DNA from: Pseudanabaena sp.
GTDB taxonomy: Bacteria > Cyanobacteriota > Cyanobacteriia > Pseudanabaenales > Pseudanabaenaceae
Direction of reading: 5' to 3'
Length of the DNA: 64,000 nucleotides
Assembly: GCA_003249015.1 (NCBI GenBank)
Contig: QBLS01000002.1
Location: 124,001-188,000 of the forward strand
Position 1 is the first letter of the stretch. Each line of letters begins with the position of its first letter. Both the position numbers and the translations under genes were made by a program. Below the pieces are notes generated by a model. It was not told the DNA's origin, ran no database searches, and saw only the letters and a program-made list of their open reading frames with translations. Positions 26,877 to 36,007 of this stretch are shown in pieces.

Positions 26877-27984
26877 GAAATGGCGGCGCGTACATCAAAC
26901 CGCCATTTTTCCATGGTTGATTCTGTCCCCGTGGCAATTTGAAGCTACTATCTTTTCCTAAATTGCGATCGTAAATTTCTGCATAATTACCAACGTGCTT
27001 GACCACTCGCGCCACAAAGTCATTGGCAACTCCCATATCTTTGCCCAAACTGCCATCAACTCCCAGAAAGCGGCGAATCTCGGCATTGTCACTCTTTAAT
27101 TGCTCAGCTAAATTTGCCTTTGAGATATCCAAGTCCTCAGCCTCGATCGCTGCAAATACGATCCACTGGATAATATCCGCCCACTTAGAGTCACCATCAC
27201 CGACGGCTGGCGCAAGAGGTTCCTTAGAGATCACAAAATCTAAAACCACATGATTTTCAGGATCACCCAGTCTAGTTCGCCTTACCACTAATGCCGAGCG
27301 ATCGGCGGTAATTGCTTGGCAGCGTCCCGACTGATAGGCGGCAAAGGTAGCATTGACATCTTCATAAACAACGGGTTTGTAAGCAAGATTAAGCTTACGC
27401 ATTTGATCGGCGAGATTCTGCTCTGTGGTAGTCCCCGTTTGGGCGCAAATATCAGTATCTTTTAAGTCGCTAATAGTTTTAATGTTGCTGTCTTTACGCA
27501 CCATTACGCCTTGACCGTCATAAAAAACGACAGGCATAAAAGCAAGCCGTGAAGCGGTATCTCGCCCAATTGTCCAAGTGGTATTGCGGCTCAAGACATC
27601 GATTTCCCCAGATTGCAAAGCGGTGAAACGTTCCTTGGCATTGAGATTGCGAAACTGCACAGCTTCAGGGTTGTCAAATAACGCCGCCGCGATCGCCCGA
27701 CAGATATCCACATCTAATCCCGAATATTTGCCCTCCTTATTGACAAAGCTAAATCCAGGCAATTCGCCACTAACACCACAAACCAATTTGCCGCGATCGA
27801 TGACAGTTTTAAGTTGATTAGTGCTGCCAATTGTAAATTGATTGGGTTCAGGGATTGGCTCACAGGCAGACAAAACTAATAGGCAAGCACAAGTAGCCAC
27901 ACAAACTAGCAACGTAATCGGTCTGGTCACGATCGCCCATAGCGATCGCCGAAATCGAGATAAATATTGCATAGGAGTTTTCAT
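26872..27984 (-). CDS. Amino-acid ABC transporter substrate-binding lipoprotein
   Basis: The 370-residue protein has an N-terminal hydrophobic stretch ending in LVLSAC, a lipobox, so it is probably anchored on the outer face of the inner membrane. The mature part is a family 3 solute-binding protein: VIDRGKLVCGVSGELPGFSF, GLDVDICRAIAAALF, and SRNTTWTIGRDTA, all typical of general/polar amino-acid binding (AapJ/BztA/NatF type). Its start overlaps the stop of the DUF3685 response regulator by 4 bp (ATGA), so the two are likely co-translated. Permease genes are absent here. Confidence 0.87.
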   Translation of the reverse strand: MKTPMQYLSRFRRSLWAIVTRPITLLVCVATCACLLVLSACEPIPEPNQFTIGSTNQLKTVIDRGKLVCGVSGELPGFSFVNKEGKYSGLDVDICRAIAAALFDNPEAVQFRNLNAKERFTALQSGEIDVLSRNTTWTIGRDTASRLAFMPVVFYDGQGVMVRKDSNIKTISDLKDTDICAQTGTTTEQNLADQMRKLNLAYKPVVYEDVNATFAAYQSGRCQAITADRSALVVRRTRLGDPENHVVLDFVISKEPLAPAVGDGDSKWADIIQWIVFAAIEAEDLDISKANLAEQLKSDNAEIRRFLGVDGSLGKDMGVANDFVARVVKHVGNYAEIYDRNLGKDSSFKLPRGQNQPWKNGGLMYAPPFR

Positions 27985-29744
27985 TTGCGACTATCCTGCC
28001 AAGCATTTCCGATCCCTTGTAACACACCGCGCCCAATCAAGCCAATCCCTCGCCCAATTACATTGGTGAGTACATAGACAAACCCACTGCCAATAAAGGC
28101 GATCGCTGATTTGAGGCGCGGCGCGATCGCATCCTGTAGCTCTAGAGCCAGAGTGACAGTAAGCTGCACCCCTTCGAGTTGTTGTAGTTCTTGAGTACGC
28201 GGCACATAGATGCTAGTTTGCTTAATTCCTGATTCAGTTAAGCAAAGCAAAACATGGCGGCTTTCAAAGATTAATTTCGGTTCAATCACATATTTTTCGA
28301 GGCGATATTTCCAAGATAGATTGTTGCGAAACTTCTCAATTTCACGGGTCGCCATCAGGTTGTAACGGTAAAAGCTTTGTTTGATTTCCTCAAAGTCGCC
28401 AAAATTATTAAGTAAAGGCTGAATCACCGCATTAGCAATCTGCACAATCAAATTGTCTAAGATAATTTCTCCCCGTTGCATTGCTTCGAGGGAACCGATC
28501 GCCACGTTAGAATTACTAATCGCCATCTCAGTTCCAAAAAGTAAATGGGAAAACAGCACATAAACTTGGGGGATTTTATCGAGAAATTCGATTTTGGCGA
28601 TCGCTTCATCCTTGAGTAATACCTCTACAACATTTATCTCCGAATTAGCCCTGTCGCGCACGGAATAATATTTACCGAAAAAATCCACGATTGTGGCTCG
28701 CCAAATATATCTCAGAACTTCGGATATTCTTGCTTCTAGCTGTGAGGGTTGAATTTGCGAAAACCTTAAATCGGTTAAGCTCTGTTCTACTTGCCGCAAA
28801 GCAATATACAGAAGTTCACGCTTTTTCTCTTCTTTGAGAATATCGATTTCTAAAGGTGTTTTCGAGAAGTTTGCTAAATTGTGCTGGATCTTGGCGATCG
28901 CCCGATCCCATAGACTGGCTTGAATAGATAGAACATTAGTATTTTGTGCCAAAGTTGTGATTGATGCGGTGGGTGGGCGATCGCTAGTTTCGTTACCAAC
29001 ATAATCAGAGCTATTTACCCCAATATTTATTCGGCGACTGCCCCACACTTGACCAATTAACCAACGCGCCGCCTGCAACTCCCTTGCCTGACCTTCCAAA
29101 ACTATTTGATTTAAACGTCCAATCATCTGCTGATTTTCCAGACTGGCTCTGACACTTTGCAGTTGTTGATCGATGCGCTGAATACCTGAAATATAGAAGT
29201 TATGCTTAATTACATCCACAACCCTCACAGTTTGATTGGACAGGTTAAGGTTAGCAACTAAGCGCGGAGAAGTTTCTGGATAGAGATCGCCCGAATAGTT
29301 ACTTAGATATAAATTCCCCTTTGCCACTTCCCTAATTGCCGCTAGCAGCTCATCCGCCTCAGTTCCCTTCAGGCAATAACCATGCACACCAGAATTTAAA
29401 GCTTTGGTAATAGTAGCCGCAGGCTGGGGAGAACTTAAAGCGAGAATTGCCAAATCAGGATACAACTGTCGTAATCGCTGACAAAAATCTAGCCCTGTCA
29501 AATTTTGCTCAGTTAGATCATTTGCTGGCTTCAGCAGTAAATCTGTGATTAGTAGATCAATTGATAAATTAATATTTGGCGATCGCTCAGTTATTTGAGA
29601 TTCTAAAAATAGTAAGGCTGTTGCTGCTGCGTCAAACTCTGCAACCACCTGTAAGTCAGGGAACTGATCCAGCCAAGCCCGCATTCCCATCCGAAAAATG
29701 CGATCGCTGTCAACTAAAATAAGCCTAAACGACTCGTCGCTCAT
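27981..29744 (-). CDS. Response regulator with DUF3685 (Ycf55-like) output domain
   Basis: The 587-residue protein opens with a receiver: LILVDSDRIFRMGMRAWLDQ, the phospho-site Asp in LLITDLLLKP, and LALSSPQ followed by GYCLKGT at about 128. From about residue 170 on it matches the cyanobacterial/plastid Ycf55 (DUF3685) region, ending with a hydrophobic AIAFIGSGFVYVLTNVIGRG segment that could contact membrane. Its function is not known. It lies directly upstream of, and overlaps, the amino-acid-binding lipoprotein gene, suggesting linked expression. Confidence 0.85.
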   Translation of the reverse strand: MSDESFRLILVDSDRIFRMGMRAWLDQFPDLQVVAEFDAAATALLFLESQITERSPNINLSIDLLITDLLLKPANDLTEQNLTGLDFCQRLRQLYPDLAILALSSPQPAATITKALNSGVHGYCLKGTEADELLAAIREVAKGNLYLSNYSGDLYPETSPRLVANLNLSNQTVRVVDVIKHNFYISGIQRIDQQLQSVRASLENQQMIGRLNQIVLEGQARELQAARWLIGQVWGSRRINIGVNSSDYVGNETSDRPPTASITTLAQNTNVLSIQASLWDRAIAKIQHNLANFSKTPLEIDILKEEKKRELLYIALRQVEQSLTDLRFSQIQPSQLEARISEVLRYIWRATIVDFFGKYYSVRDRANSEINVVEVLLKDEAIAKIEFLDKIPQVYVLFSHLLFGTEMAISNSNVAIGSLEAMQRGEIILDNLIVQIANAVIQPLLNNFGDFEEIKQSFYRYNLMATREIEKFRNNLSWKYRLEKYVIEPKLIFESRHVLLCLTESGIKQTSIYVPRTQELQQLEGVQLTVTLALELQDAIAPRLKSAIAFIGSGFVYVLTNVIGRGIGLIGRGVLQGIGNAWQDSRK

Positions 29745-29811
29745 GTGCAGACTATTAGGGAGTTTTGAACAATATATCCTAAACTAAACGTCTTTGAGCT
29801 TCGCTGTGATA

Positions 29812-29854
29812 ATTACACTCTGTAGCGTGGCGAAGCTAAGCTACAGAGTGTAAC
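29812..29854. repeat. Hairpin ACACTCTGTAGC / GCTACAGAGTGT
   Basis: About 15-bp arms flank GTGGCGAAGCTAA, in the divergent region upstream of the response regulator and cobA-hemD. Confidence 0.7.
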
Positions 29855-29858
29855 TGAA

Positions 29859-29891
29859 TTTTAAAAACGTTGCTTTGCAACGCTTTTAAAA
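29859..29891. repeat. Hairpin with GTTGC-TTT-GCAAC centre
   Basis: Positions 29859-29873 pair with 29877-29891 with one mismatch. The centre resembles those at 9147 and 9773. Confidence 0.7.
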
Positions 29892-29927
29892 CCGAAAAAC
29901 TGGGATTTCTGCAAAAGAACAAATATC

Positions 29928-31550
29928 ATGAGTGGCAAAGCATACATCGTTGGCGCTGGAATTGGCGGAATTGAATATTTAACGCTCCGTGCTAGGGATG
30001 TGATTAGTTCTGCTGAAGTAATTATTTGCGATGATCTGGTCGATCGCAACCTCCTCGATCTTGCGCCAAGCATTACCCAGCGCATCATCGCAGGTAAACG
30101 CGGTGGTCAAGAAAGCGTCAAGCAACCTGAAATTAATCAGATGCTAGTCAGCTATTGCTTAGAGGGCAAGCAAGTGGTGCGCCTCAAAAGTGGTGATCCT
30201 TGGATATTTGGGCGATCGCTGCCTGAGATACTGGCACTGCAAAATGCCAACTGTGAATGGGAAGTAGTAGCGGGAATTTCTAGCGCGATCGCGGCTCCCA
30301 TGCTGGCTGGTATTCCACTTACAGAAGTAGACACCAGTTCGTGTTTTGCGGTGATGACAGGGTATGACTTAGACCGCTTACCTTGGCAAGCGATCGCCCA
30401 AATTCCCACTTTAGTAATTTTGATGGGAACGAATAACTTGACGAAATTGCTAGAAAAACTGCAAGCAGGCAAGTCGGCGGACACATTAATTGCGATCGTG
30501 CGTTGGTGTGGGCGGGCTGAGCAGCAAGTATGGTCTGGAACTCTTGCCGACATTCAGTCCCAGTTACCAACAGGTTCCCTTTCGCCATCGGTAATCATCA
30601 TTGGTGAAGTCGTCAAATTTCATAAAACATTGACAGATCAAGCTTTGATGGTGGCTTCGACTTCGCTCAGCCACCATCATCAAAGCTGGCTGAGCGAAGT
30701 CGAAGCCAGCGTAATCGAAGCCAAGGAAAAATTAAGATTACAAAGCAAAACAATTTTAGTAACCAGAGCCAACGCCCAAGCCAGCCAATTTACAAGCCTG
30801 CTAGCTCATCAAGGTGCGAAAGTAATCGAGATGCCCACTTTAGAGATCAAGCCACCCACCAGTTGGGAACTGCTCGATCAGGCGATCGCTGAATTATCTA
30901 ATTATGACTGGTTAATTTTGACCTCAGCTAATGCCGTTGAAAGCTTTTTCAAACGCTTGCGAGAGGCAGGTAAAGATAGTCGCGCTTTGTATTCTCTAAA
31001 AGTTGCCGTAGTGGGACAGAAAACGGCGGAAGTATTGGCAAATTTTGGAATTAGCCCCGATTTAGTACCAACTGATTTTATTGCTGATGCTTTGGTGGAT
31101 GCTTTTTTGGCGATACCTGATTACAACCTGACTGATAAAAAAATGCTATTCCCTCGCGTGGAGTCGGGGGGGCGCGAAATTTTAGTTGAGCAGTTGCAAA
31201 AACAGGGGGCAATAGTTGAGGCGATCGCTGCCTATGAATCAGGATGTCCCGATCGCATTGATCCCATAGCATTAGCTGCACTTCAAAAGCAAAATGTCGA
31301 TGCGATCGCCTTTACTAGCTCCAAAACTGTCAAACATTTCTGCCAATTACTTAATCAAGTTGCTCCCTCAGACATATGGCGATCGTGGATCGCTGATGTG
31401 CAGATTGCCTCCATTGGTCCCCAAACATCTAAAACTTGCTATGAACTTTTAGGGCGTGTTGATTGTGAGGCTTTGGAATATACCTTAGAAGGGCTGGCGG
31501 AGGCGATCGGGCTTCGACTTCGCTCAGCCACCATCAAAATAGCTGGCTGA
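29928..31550 (+). CDS. cobA-hemD: CobA-HemD fusion: uroporphyrinogen III methyltransferase / synthase
   Basis: The 540-residue protein joins two steps of tetrapyrrole synthesis. Residues about 1-240 are a SUMT (CobA) domain: YIVGAGIGGIEYLTLRA, RLKSGDPWIFGR and GIPLTEV. Residues about 260-525 are a uroporphyrinogen-III synthase (HemD): LVTRANAQASQFTSLL, DWLILTSANAVESFF and DAIAFTSSKTV. It feeds heme/chlorophyll and siroheme/cobalamin branches. Both the interdomain linker (30653-30707) and the C-terminus (31510-31550) are encoded by the same GGCTTCGACTTCGCTCAGCC palindrome. Sequence on either side is intact. Confidence 0.9.
   Translation: MSGKAYIVGAGIGGIEYLTLRARDVISSAEVIICDDLVDRNLLDLAPSITQRIIAGKRGGQESVKQPEINQMLVSYCLEGKQVVRLKSGDPWIFGRSLPEILALQNANCEWEVVAGISSAIAAPMLAGIPLTEVDTSSCFAVMTGYDLDRLPWQAIAQIPTLVILMGTNNLTKLLEKLQAGKSADTLIAIVRWCGRAEQQVWSGTLADIQSQLPTGSLSPSVIIIGEVVKFHKTLTDQALMVASTSLSHHHQSWLSEVEASVIEAKEKLRLQSKTILVTRANAQASQFTSLLAHQGAKVIEMPTLEIKPPTSWELLDQAIAELSNYDWLILTSANAVESFFKRLREAGKDSRALYSLKVAVVGQKTAEVLANFGISPDLVPTDFIADALVDAFLAIPDYNLTDKKMLFPRVESGGREILVEQLQKQGAIVEAIAAYESGCPDRIDPIALAALQKQNVDAIAFTSSKTVKHFCQLLNQVAPSDIWRSWIADVQIASIGPQTSKTCYELLGRVDCEALEYTLEGLAEAIGLRLRSATIKIAG
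30653..30707. repeat. Palindrome inserted in frame between CobA and HemD domains
   Basis: Positions 30653-30673 pair exactly with 30687-30707. It reads through in frame (STSLSHHHQSWLSEVEAS), adding about 18 residues to the linker. A second inverted pair, CTTTGATG/CATCAAAG, straddles the left arm. Confidence 0.85.
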
Positions 31551-31563
31551 GCGAAGTCGAAGC
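31510..31563. repeat. Palindrome forming the C-terminus of CobA-HemD
   Basis: Positions 31510-31530 pair with 31544-31563; the stop TGA (31548-31550) lies in the right arm. The final residues GLRLRSATIKIAG come from the repeat. Confidence 0.85.
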
Positions 31564-31574
31564 TTTTCTCAATT

Positions 31575-31603
31575 ATCAAAGCCCGCCGTAGGCGGGCTTT
31601 GAT
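31575..31603. terminator. Bidirectional terminator-like hairpin
   Basis: Positions 31575-31587 pair exactly with 31591-31603 (GCCCGCC-GTA-GGCGGGC) between two convergent genes. Confidence 0.7.
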
Positions 31604-32500
31604 CTATACAAGACTGCCATACCAATCGCGAATCAAGCCATTTACAACGGTGGGGCTTTCATCATGGGGGCAATGTCCTGCCTTGATGAAATGCTCGATC
31701 ATATTTGGATAAAATTCCTTAAACTTGGCACTTCGCGCCCGCGAGTTCATCCAAGGATCACCCTCACCCCAGATCAATAAAAGCGGACAGGTCATCGCCG
31801 CCAATAGTTGATCGACCTTTTTACCCTGAGGCGTACTGAATACAGAGGCAAAAACCTGAACTGCACCCTGATCGCAGGAAGGACGGTAAATTTCCTCAAC
31901 TAATTGATCGGTCACAGCGGACTGATCTAGATAAACCTTTTTGAGCGTATTGCGAATTCGTGATTTACTGCGGACAAAATTAAATAGCAATTGATTCGCC
32001 CAAGGCTGCTGCAAAATTCCCTGTAAATTTTGCGAAATTGCCTTTTGGATGGGATTAACTTTTTTGGCTCCAAGGGGATTGGTATCGGTAAATGGACCCG
32101 CACTATTTAACAAAATTACTCCTGCCACCGATGCTCCATGCTCTGCCGCCACACATAGGGAGGCATAGCCACCAAGGGAATTACCCGCAATTACGGTTGG
32201 GCGTTGAATCTTCTCTGCAATGAAGGTGTGAAGTTGGTCACGCCAGAGATCGCCACTATATTGCCATGCAGGTTTTTGCGATCGCCCAAATCCCAGCAAA
32301 TCGATCGCGTATACCTCAAACTCTTGGCTAAGCTCAGAAATATTTTTACGCCAGTGATCGGTGGAAGCGCCAAAACCATGAACCAACAGTAAAGGTGGAC
32401 GATGGGGATTATGCCCCGCCTTCACAAAGTAAATTTTTTGATCACGCCATAGCCAATACTCTCCAGCGATCGGCGCTGTGTCAGGCAAAGTTGTTTGCAT
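31604..32500 (-). CDS. Alpha/beta hydrolase
   Basis: The 298-residue protein shows the alpha/beta hydrolase pattern. HGFGASTDHWRKN forms the oxyanion-side loop, GNSLGGY the nucleophile elbow (Ser about 109), and LIWGEGDPWM a strand carrying the acid. The catalytic His is probably in KAGHCPHDESP near the C-terminus. ATG 32500 with AGGAG upstream is chosen over TTG 32503. Close cyanobacterial and plant relatives include chlorophyll- or pheophytin-related hydrolases and haloperoxidase-like enzymes; the substrate here is open. Confidence 0.83.
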   Translation of the reverse strand: MQTTLPDTAPIAGEYWLWRDQKIYFVKAGHNPHRPPLLLVHGFGASTDHWRKNISELSQEFEVYAIDLLGFGRSQKPAWQYSGDLWRDQLHTFIAEKIQRPTVIAGNSLGGYASLCVAAEHGASVAGVILLNSAGPFTDTNPLGAKKVNPIQKAISQNLQGILQQPWANQLLFNFVRSKSRIRNTLKKVYLDQSAVTDQLVEEIYRPSCDQGAVQVFASVFSTPQGKKVDQLLAAMTCPLLLIWGEGDPWMNSRARSAKFKEFYPNMIEHFIKAGHCPHDESPTVVNGLIRDWYGSLV

Positions 32501-32550
32501 CAAAGCGAACTCCTAAATTGTTATATATCTTCATATATCCTACCCTCAGA

Positions 32551-32595
32551 CAAGAAATAGCGATGGGCGGCTTCGCCGCCCATCGCTATTTCTTG
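32551..32595. repeat. Hairpin, 21-bp perfect arms
   Basis: Positions 32551-32571 pair exactly with 32575-32595 (GGCGGC-TTC-GCCGCC centre), in the divergent promoter region. Confidence 0.87.
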
Positions 32596-32612
32596 CGTAA
32601 ACAGAGCACTAC

Positions 32613-32665
32613 AAAACCAAAAATGGATTTGCTGTGCTTTGTGCTGCAAATTCATTTTTGGTTTT
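32613..32665. repeat. Imperfect hairpin with 25-bp arms
   Basis: Positions 32613-32637 pair with 32641-32665 with a few mismatches; the outer AAAACC/GGTTTT matches other elements. Confidence 0.65.
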
Positions 32666-32712
32666 ATGACCTATACCGTAGGATGGTGATGGTAAATTTA
32701 AGGCAATAATTT

Positions 32713-33672
32713 ATGAACCTCGGCAAGCGCAATCGTTTCTCCGCAACCAAAATCAACGTGCAGTTATTACGCGAAGGCATTGTCGAGTCAGTTCACGCTT
32801 GCCAAGCTGCGGTAGTCGATACTAGAGGTCGCATTCTCTCTGCTGCGGGTGATCCCCAAACTACCACTTTTGCAAGGTCTTGCCTTAAACCTATTCAAGC
32901 CCTACCCGTCTCAATCACAGGAGCGCAGGAACGATTTAACCTATCCGAAACCGATTTAGCAATTATTTGCGGTTCTCACCAAGGTACGATCGCCCAAGCC
33001 AGACAGGTATTTAGTATTTTGTGGCGTTGTGATGTTGAGCCAAGTGCGCTGCAATGTCCTGTCCCCGATTGTCAAAAAAGCCCTCTCCAGCATAATTGCT
33101 CTGGCAAACACGCAGGGATGATCGCCATCTGTAAACAGCAAGGCTGGCAGATTTCCTCTTACATGGATCGCCATCATCCAGTGCAACAACTTGCTCTCAA
33201 TACGATGGCAGATCTACTACATATGCCTGCTGCCGAATTTATCTGCGCCCATGATGACTGTGGTGTACCAACTTATTTACTAGAAATTGGTCAACTAGCA
33301 CGACTATATGCTTTGCTCTCTGCCCATGACCAGCTCCATCTAGAAAGGATTACCCGCGCCATGACCCGCCATCCCGATATGGTGTCAGGGGATGGACAGT
33401 TTGATACAGAACTGATGCGTTTAACAGGCGGCGAAGTTGTCAGCAAATCGGGGGCAGAGGGTGTGCAATGTATGGGACGTATCGGCGAAGGGCTTGGCTT
33501 GGCAATTAAGGTTATGGATGGATCGAAACGGGCTAAAAATGCAGTTTCTATCCATTTATTAAAAGAGCTAGGTTGGATCTCTCCAGTGGTAGCCCAGCGA
33601 TTGGAAGAATTATTTTTGTCAGTTGGCAAGTATAGTCGTCTGGAAACAATTGGCGAATTATCTTTGCTTTAG
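32713..33672 (+). CDS. Asparaginase (Rhizobium etli AnsA type)
   Basis: The 319-residue protein matches the PF06089 asparaginase family, unrelated to the E. coli type. The signatures are VDTRGRILSAAGD, ARSCLKPIQALPV (the Ser-Cys-Leu-Lys catalytic motif), CGSHQG, HNCSGKHAGM and DDCGVPTY. It hydrolyses asparagine to aspartate and ammonia in the cytoplasm. No operon partner is evident. The divergent neighbour shares a promoter region filled with two hairpins. Confidence 0.88.
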   Translation: MNLGKRNRFSATKINVQLLREGIVESVHACQAAVVDTRGRILSAAGDPQTTTFARSCLKPIQALPVSITGAQERFNLSETDLAIICGSHQGTIAQARQVFSILWRCDVEPSALQCPVPDCQKSPLQHNCSGKHAGMIAICKQQGWQISSYMDRHHPVQQLALNTMADLLHMPAAEFICAHDDCGVPTYLLEIGQLARLYALLSAHDQLHLERITRAMTRHPDMVSGDGQFDTELMRLTGGEVVSKSGAEGVQCMGRIGEGLGLAIKVMDGSKRAKNAVSIHLLKELGWISPVVAQRLEELFLSVGKYSRLETIGELSLL

Positions 33673-33986
33673 GAAGCTCCCCAGTTAATTTATGTCCAAC
33701 CTAGAAATAGCTATGCCATTTTCTAGATTCTAATATCAACTCAACAGACCCAGAGAGGTTTTGAAAGCTTGGCGAAGCCCAAGCTTTCAAAACCTCTCTG
33801 AGTTTAAGCAAAAAGTATTGTCATCCCAAATTAAATGGCGGCACTTCGCATCGCTATTCACTTCAGGGTTAAGAAATGGTTTAGTAATTTCTTAATTTGG
33901 TGTAAAGGTTTACTAAGAGAAACTAACGATTGTTTAGCCTAAAATAACAGCATACAAAAATCCTTCATTGAGTGTTAACAAATTCT
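33673..33986. other. 314-bp leader of the oxidase operon
   Basis: It holds the hairpin at 33751-33800 and, near the gene, a palindrome GTAAAGGTTTAC (33902-33913) and a -10-like TAAAAT (33940-33945). These could form a regulated promoter for the oxidase operon, but the spacing is not that of an NtcA site. Confidence 0.4.
33751..33800. repeat. Hairpin, 22-bp perfect arms
   Basis: Positions 33751-33772 pair exactly with 33779-33800 around CGAAGC, between the asparaginase gene and the oxidase operon. Confidence 0.85.
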
Positions 33987-34487
33987 ATGCTGGAATACCT
34001 TCCGCCGTTGAATGACCACAACTTGCCATATCCCGACACGATTCATCCCATCGTGGTGCATTTTGTAATAGCGATGGTGTTATTTGCTGTCGTATGTGAT
34101 GCGATCGGCTACTTCACCCGCAATCCAAAACTATACGAAGTAAGCTGGTGGAATTTATTCTTTGCCACAATTTCCATTTTTATTGCCATTATTTTTGGAC
34201 AGGTAGAGGCTGGGCTTGCTGAGCCATATGAGGGCGTTACCGCTACATTAAATTTACATACGCTCATTGGTTGGTCACTTTCAGGAATCATCGCTGCCAT
34301 TACTGGATGGCGTTATGTTTTACGGCTGCGCGATCCTAAAAAAATACCAATCTCATTCCTCGGAGCAGGGGTATTACTTACAGGCATAGTTCTATTTCAA
34401 GTTTATTTGGGTGATTTGTTGGTTTGGGTATATGGTTTACATACAGTTCCTGTGGTCGAAGCATTGCGTGAGGCTAGTTTGAAATGA
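33987..34487 (+). CDS. DUF2231 membrane protein, first gene of the oxidase operon
   Basis: The 166-residue protein has four membrane helices and the opening DTIHPIVVHFVIAM, the conserved His-rich motif of the DUF2231 family, whose histidines may bind a metal or heme (inferred). ATG 33987 is preferred over GTG 33972. It overlaps the next start by 4 bp (ATGA). Two such proteins commonly precede cyanobacterial alternative oxidase (ARTO) genes, so an accessory or electron-donating role is likely, though undemonstrated. Confidence 0.8.
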   Translation: MLEYLPPLNDHNLPYPDTIHPIVVHFVIAMVLFAVVCDAIGYFTRNPKLYEVSWWNLFFATISIFIAIIFGQVEAGLAEPYEGVTATLNLHTLIGWSLSGIIAAITGWRYVLRLRDPKKIPISFLGAGVLLTGIVLFQVYLGDLLVWVYGLHTVPVVEALREASLK

Positions 34488-35095
34488 ATACAGAACTTAT
34501 CGATCAATTGGGAAGTCAACTGGGTACAAACGGTCTACCCTACATTGTGCCAATCCATCCTAATTTTGTTCATTTGACATTAGGTCTATTTATTGTCGCG
34601 ATCGGATTCGATTTTGTAGGTGTATTTTTTGTCTTAGAAAAGCCGCTATTCAAATTTATGGCAATTCCTGCGGCACGATCAAATTTCTTTGATGTCGGCT
34701 GGTACAACATGGTCGCCGCCTCAGTTGTTACCTTTTTTACAGTGGCTGCTGGCTTTTATGAGATTCTTCTTGCTACGCCCGATCAGAATGTCAAAAGTGC
34801 TTGGGGATTTCAAGCAATGGAAACGATGATCTGGCACGGTGTGGGTGGTGTACTGCTATTGGCTCTGATTGTGGGCATGACTGTCTGGCGAGGCTTTCAG
34901 CGCTTTCTGTGGCGCAAGGATATGGGACAACAGGTGCAGTGGAGTTACCTAGTCGCGGGGTTATTTATCTTCGGTATCATGTTTGCTCATGGCACTTTGG
35001 GTGCACAGCTTGCCTCAGAGTTTGGTGTACATATCACTGCCGATCGCTTACTTCAAACAGGCAAAAGTCTTAGTGACTTACAGGAGAATCTATGA
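34484..35095 (+). CDS. Second DUF2231 membrane protein
   Basis: The 203-residue protein has four predicted helices. The motif VPIHPNFVHLTLGLF parallels the IHP..VHF motif of the upstream paralogue. Additional His residues occur at WHGVGG and FAHGTLGAQL. Its start and stop each overlap neighbours by 4 bp, so translation is coupled to the next gene, subunit II. Confidence 0.8.
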   Translation: MNTELIDQLGSQLGTNGLPYIVPIHPNFVHLTLGLFIVAIGFDFVGVFFVLEKPLFKFMAIPAARSNFFDVGWYNMVAASVVTFFTVAAGFYEILLATPDQNVKSAWGFQAMETMIWHGVGGVLLLALIVGMTVWRGFQRFLWRKDMGQQVQWSYLVAGLFIFGIMFAHGTLGAQLASEFGVHITADRLLQTGKSLSDLQENL

Positions 35096-35991
35096 AAATC
35101 CGCTTGATTTTGACTTTGGGAGCATTGGCTGGGGCGATCGCTTTAATCAGTCTCTGGATGGGACAAGCTGCCTATACATGGTTCCCGCCCCAAGCTTCGG
35201 CAGAATCAATATTAGTCGATAACCTATTTAGCTTTTTGGTGACATTAGGCACGTTCATTTTTTTGGGTGTAGTTGGTACTTTGACCTATTCGATCATATT
35301 TCAACGCGCCGAGAAATATGATCTGAGTGATGGACCTCATATCGAAGGCAATGTCAAATTAGAAATCATCTGGACGGTAATTCCTTTTGCCTTAGTGATT
35401 TGGATTGCTGGCTATAGTTATCAAATCTATGACCAAATGTCGATTTTAGGACCAATGGAACATGCCCATCACGGATCGATGATGGCGGCGGCTGAAGCGG
35501 CTGAAATTGGTGATTCTAAAACCGAAGAAGCTGAGCAAATTCAAGTACTAGCGCGGCAATGGTCATGGGAATTTCGCTATGGCAATGGCACGGGCAATGT
35601 CAGCAGTACAGAATTACACTTACCCAACAATCGCCGCATTAAGCTTGTACTCCATTCTGAAGATGTGCTGCATGGTTTATATATTCCTGCTTTTCGAGTA
35701 AAGCAAGATGTAATTCCTGGACATGATATTGACTTTAAATTTACGCCCATTCGCGAAGGCAAGTATCGTCTGCGGGATTCGCAATATAGCGGCACTTATT
35801 TTGCGGCGATGCAAACGGATGTAGTCGTGGAATCACCTGAAGTATATCAAAAATGGCTAGCAGATGCTTCTATCGCTAAGCCTGTAGCTGCCTATAACCG
35901 TGCATCTAACGAATATGCTAAACGCACCAATGCTAATAACTGGGCGACGGTTATCCCTGCGGCTCCTCCTGTGGTGAATTATGCCAATTAA
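35092..35991 (+). CDS. ctaC: Cytochrome oxidase subunit II lacking CuA ligands (ARTO type)
   Basis: The 299-residue protein has an N-terminal helix, a second helix at about 45-68 and one at about 95-115, then a cupredoxin domain. VLHGLYIPAFRVKQDVIPG keeps the first His (H194). The canonical Cys-x3-Cys CuA motif is D229-S-Q-Y-S233-G, so both copper cysteines are replaced, while M240 remains. That loss is the hallmark of the cyanobacterial alternative respiratory terminal oxidase, thought to take electrons from quinol rather than cytochrome c. An Ala/Met/His-rich insert (about 123-146) precedes the domain. Confidence 0.9.
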   Translation: MKIRLILTLGALAGAIALISLWMGQAAYTWFPPQASAESILVDNLFSFLVTLGTFIFLGVVGTLTYSIIFQRAEKYDLSDGPHIEGNVKLEIIWTVIPFALVIWIAGYSYQIYDQMSILGPMEHAHHGSMMAAAEAAEIGDSKTEEAEQIQVLARQWSWEFRYGNGTGNVSSTELHLPNNRRIKLVLHSEDVLHGLYIPAFRVKQDVIPGHDIDFKFTPIREGKYRLRDSQYSGTYFAAMQTDVVVESPEVYQKWLADASIAKPVAAYNRASNEYAKRTNANNWATVIPAAPPVVNYAN

Positions 35992-36007
35992 TTATGGAGG
36001 TCAACTT

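Noticed and set aside
33902-33913. NtcA binding site upstream of the oxidase operon
   Set aside because: GTAAAGGTTTAC has a 6-base spacer between GTA and TAC, whereas NtcA sites have 8; kept only as a palindrome of unknown meaning.
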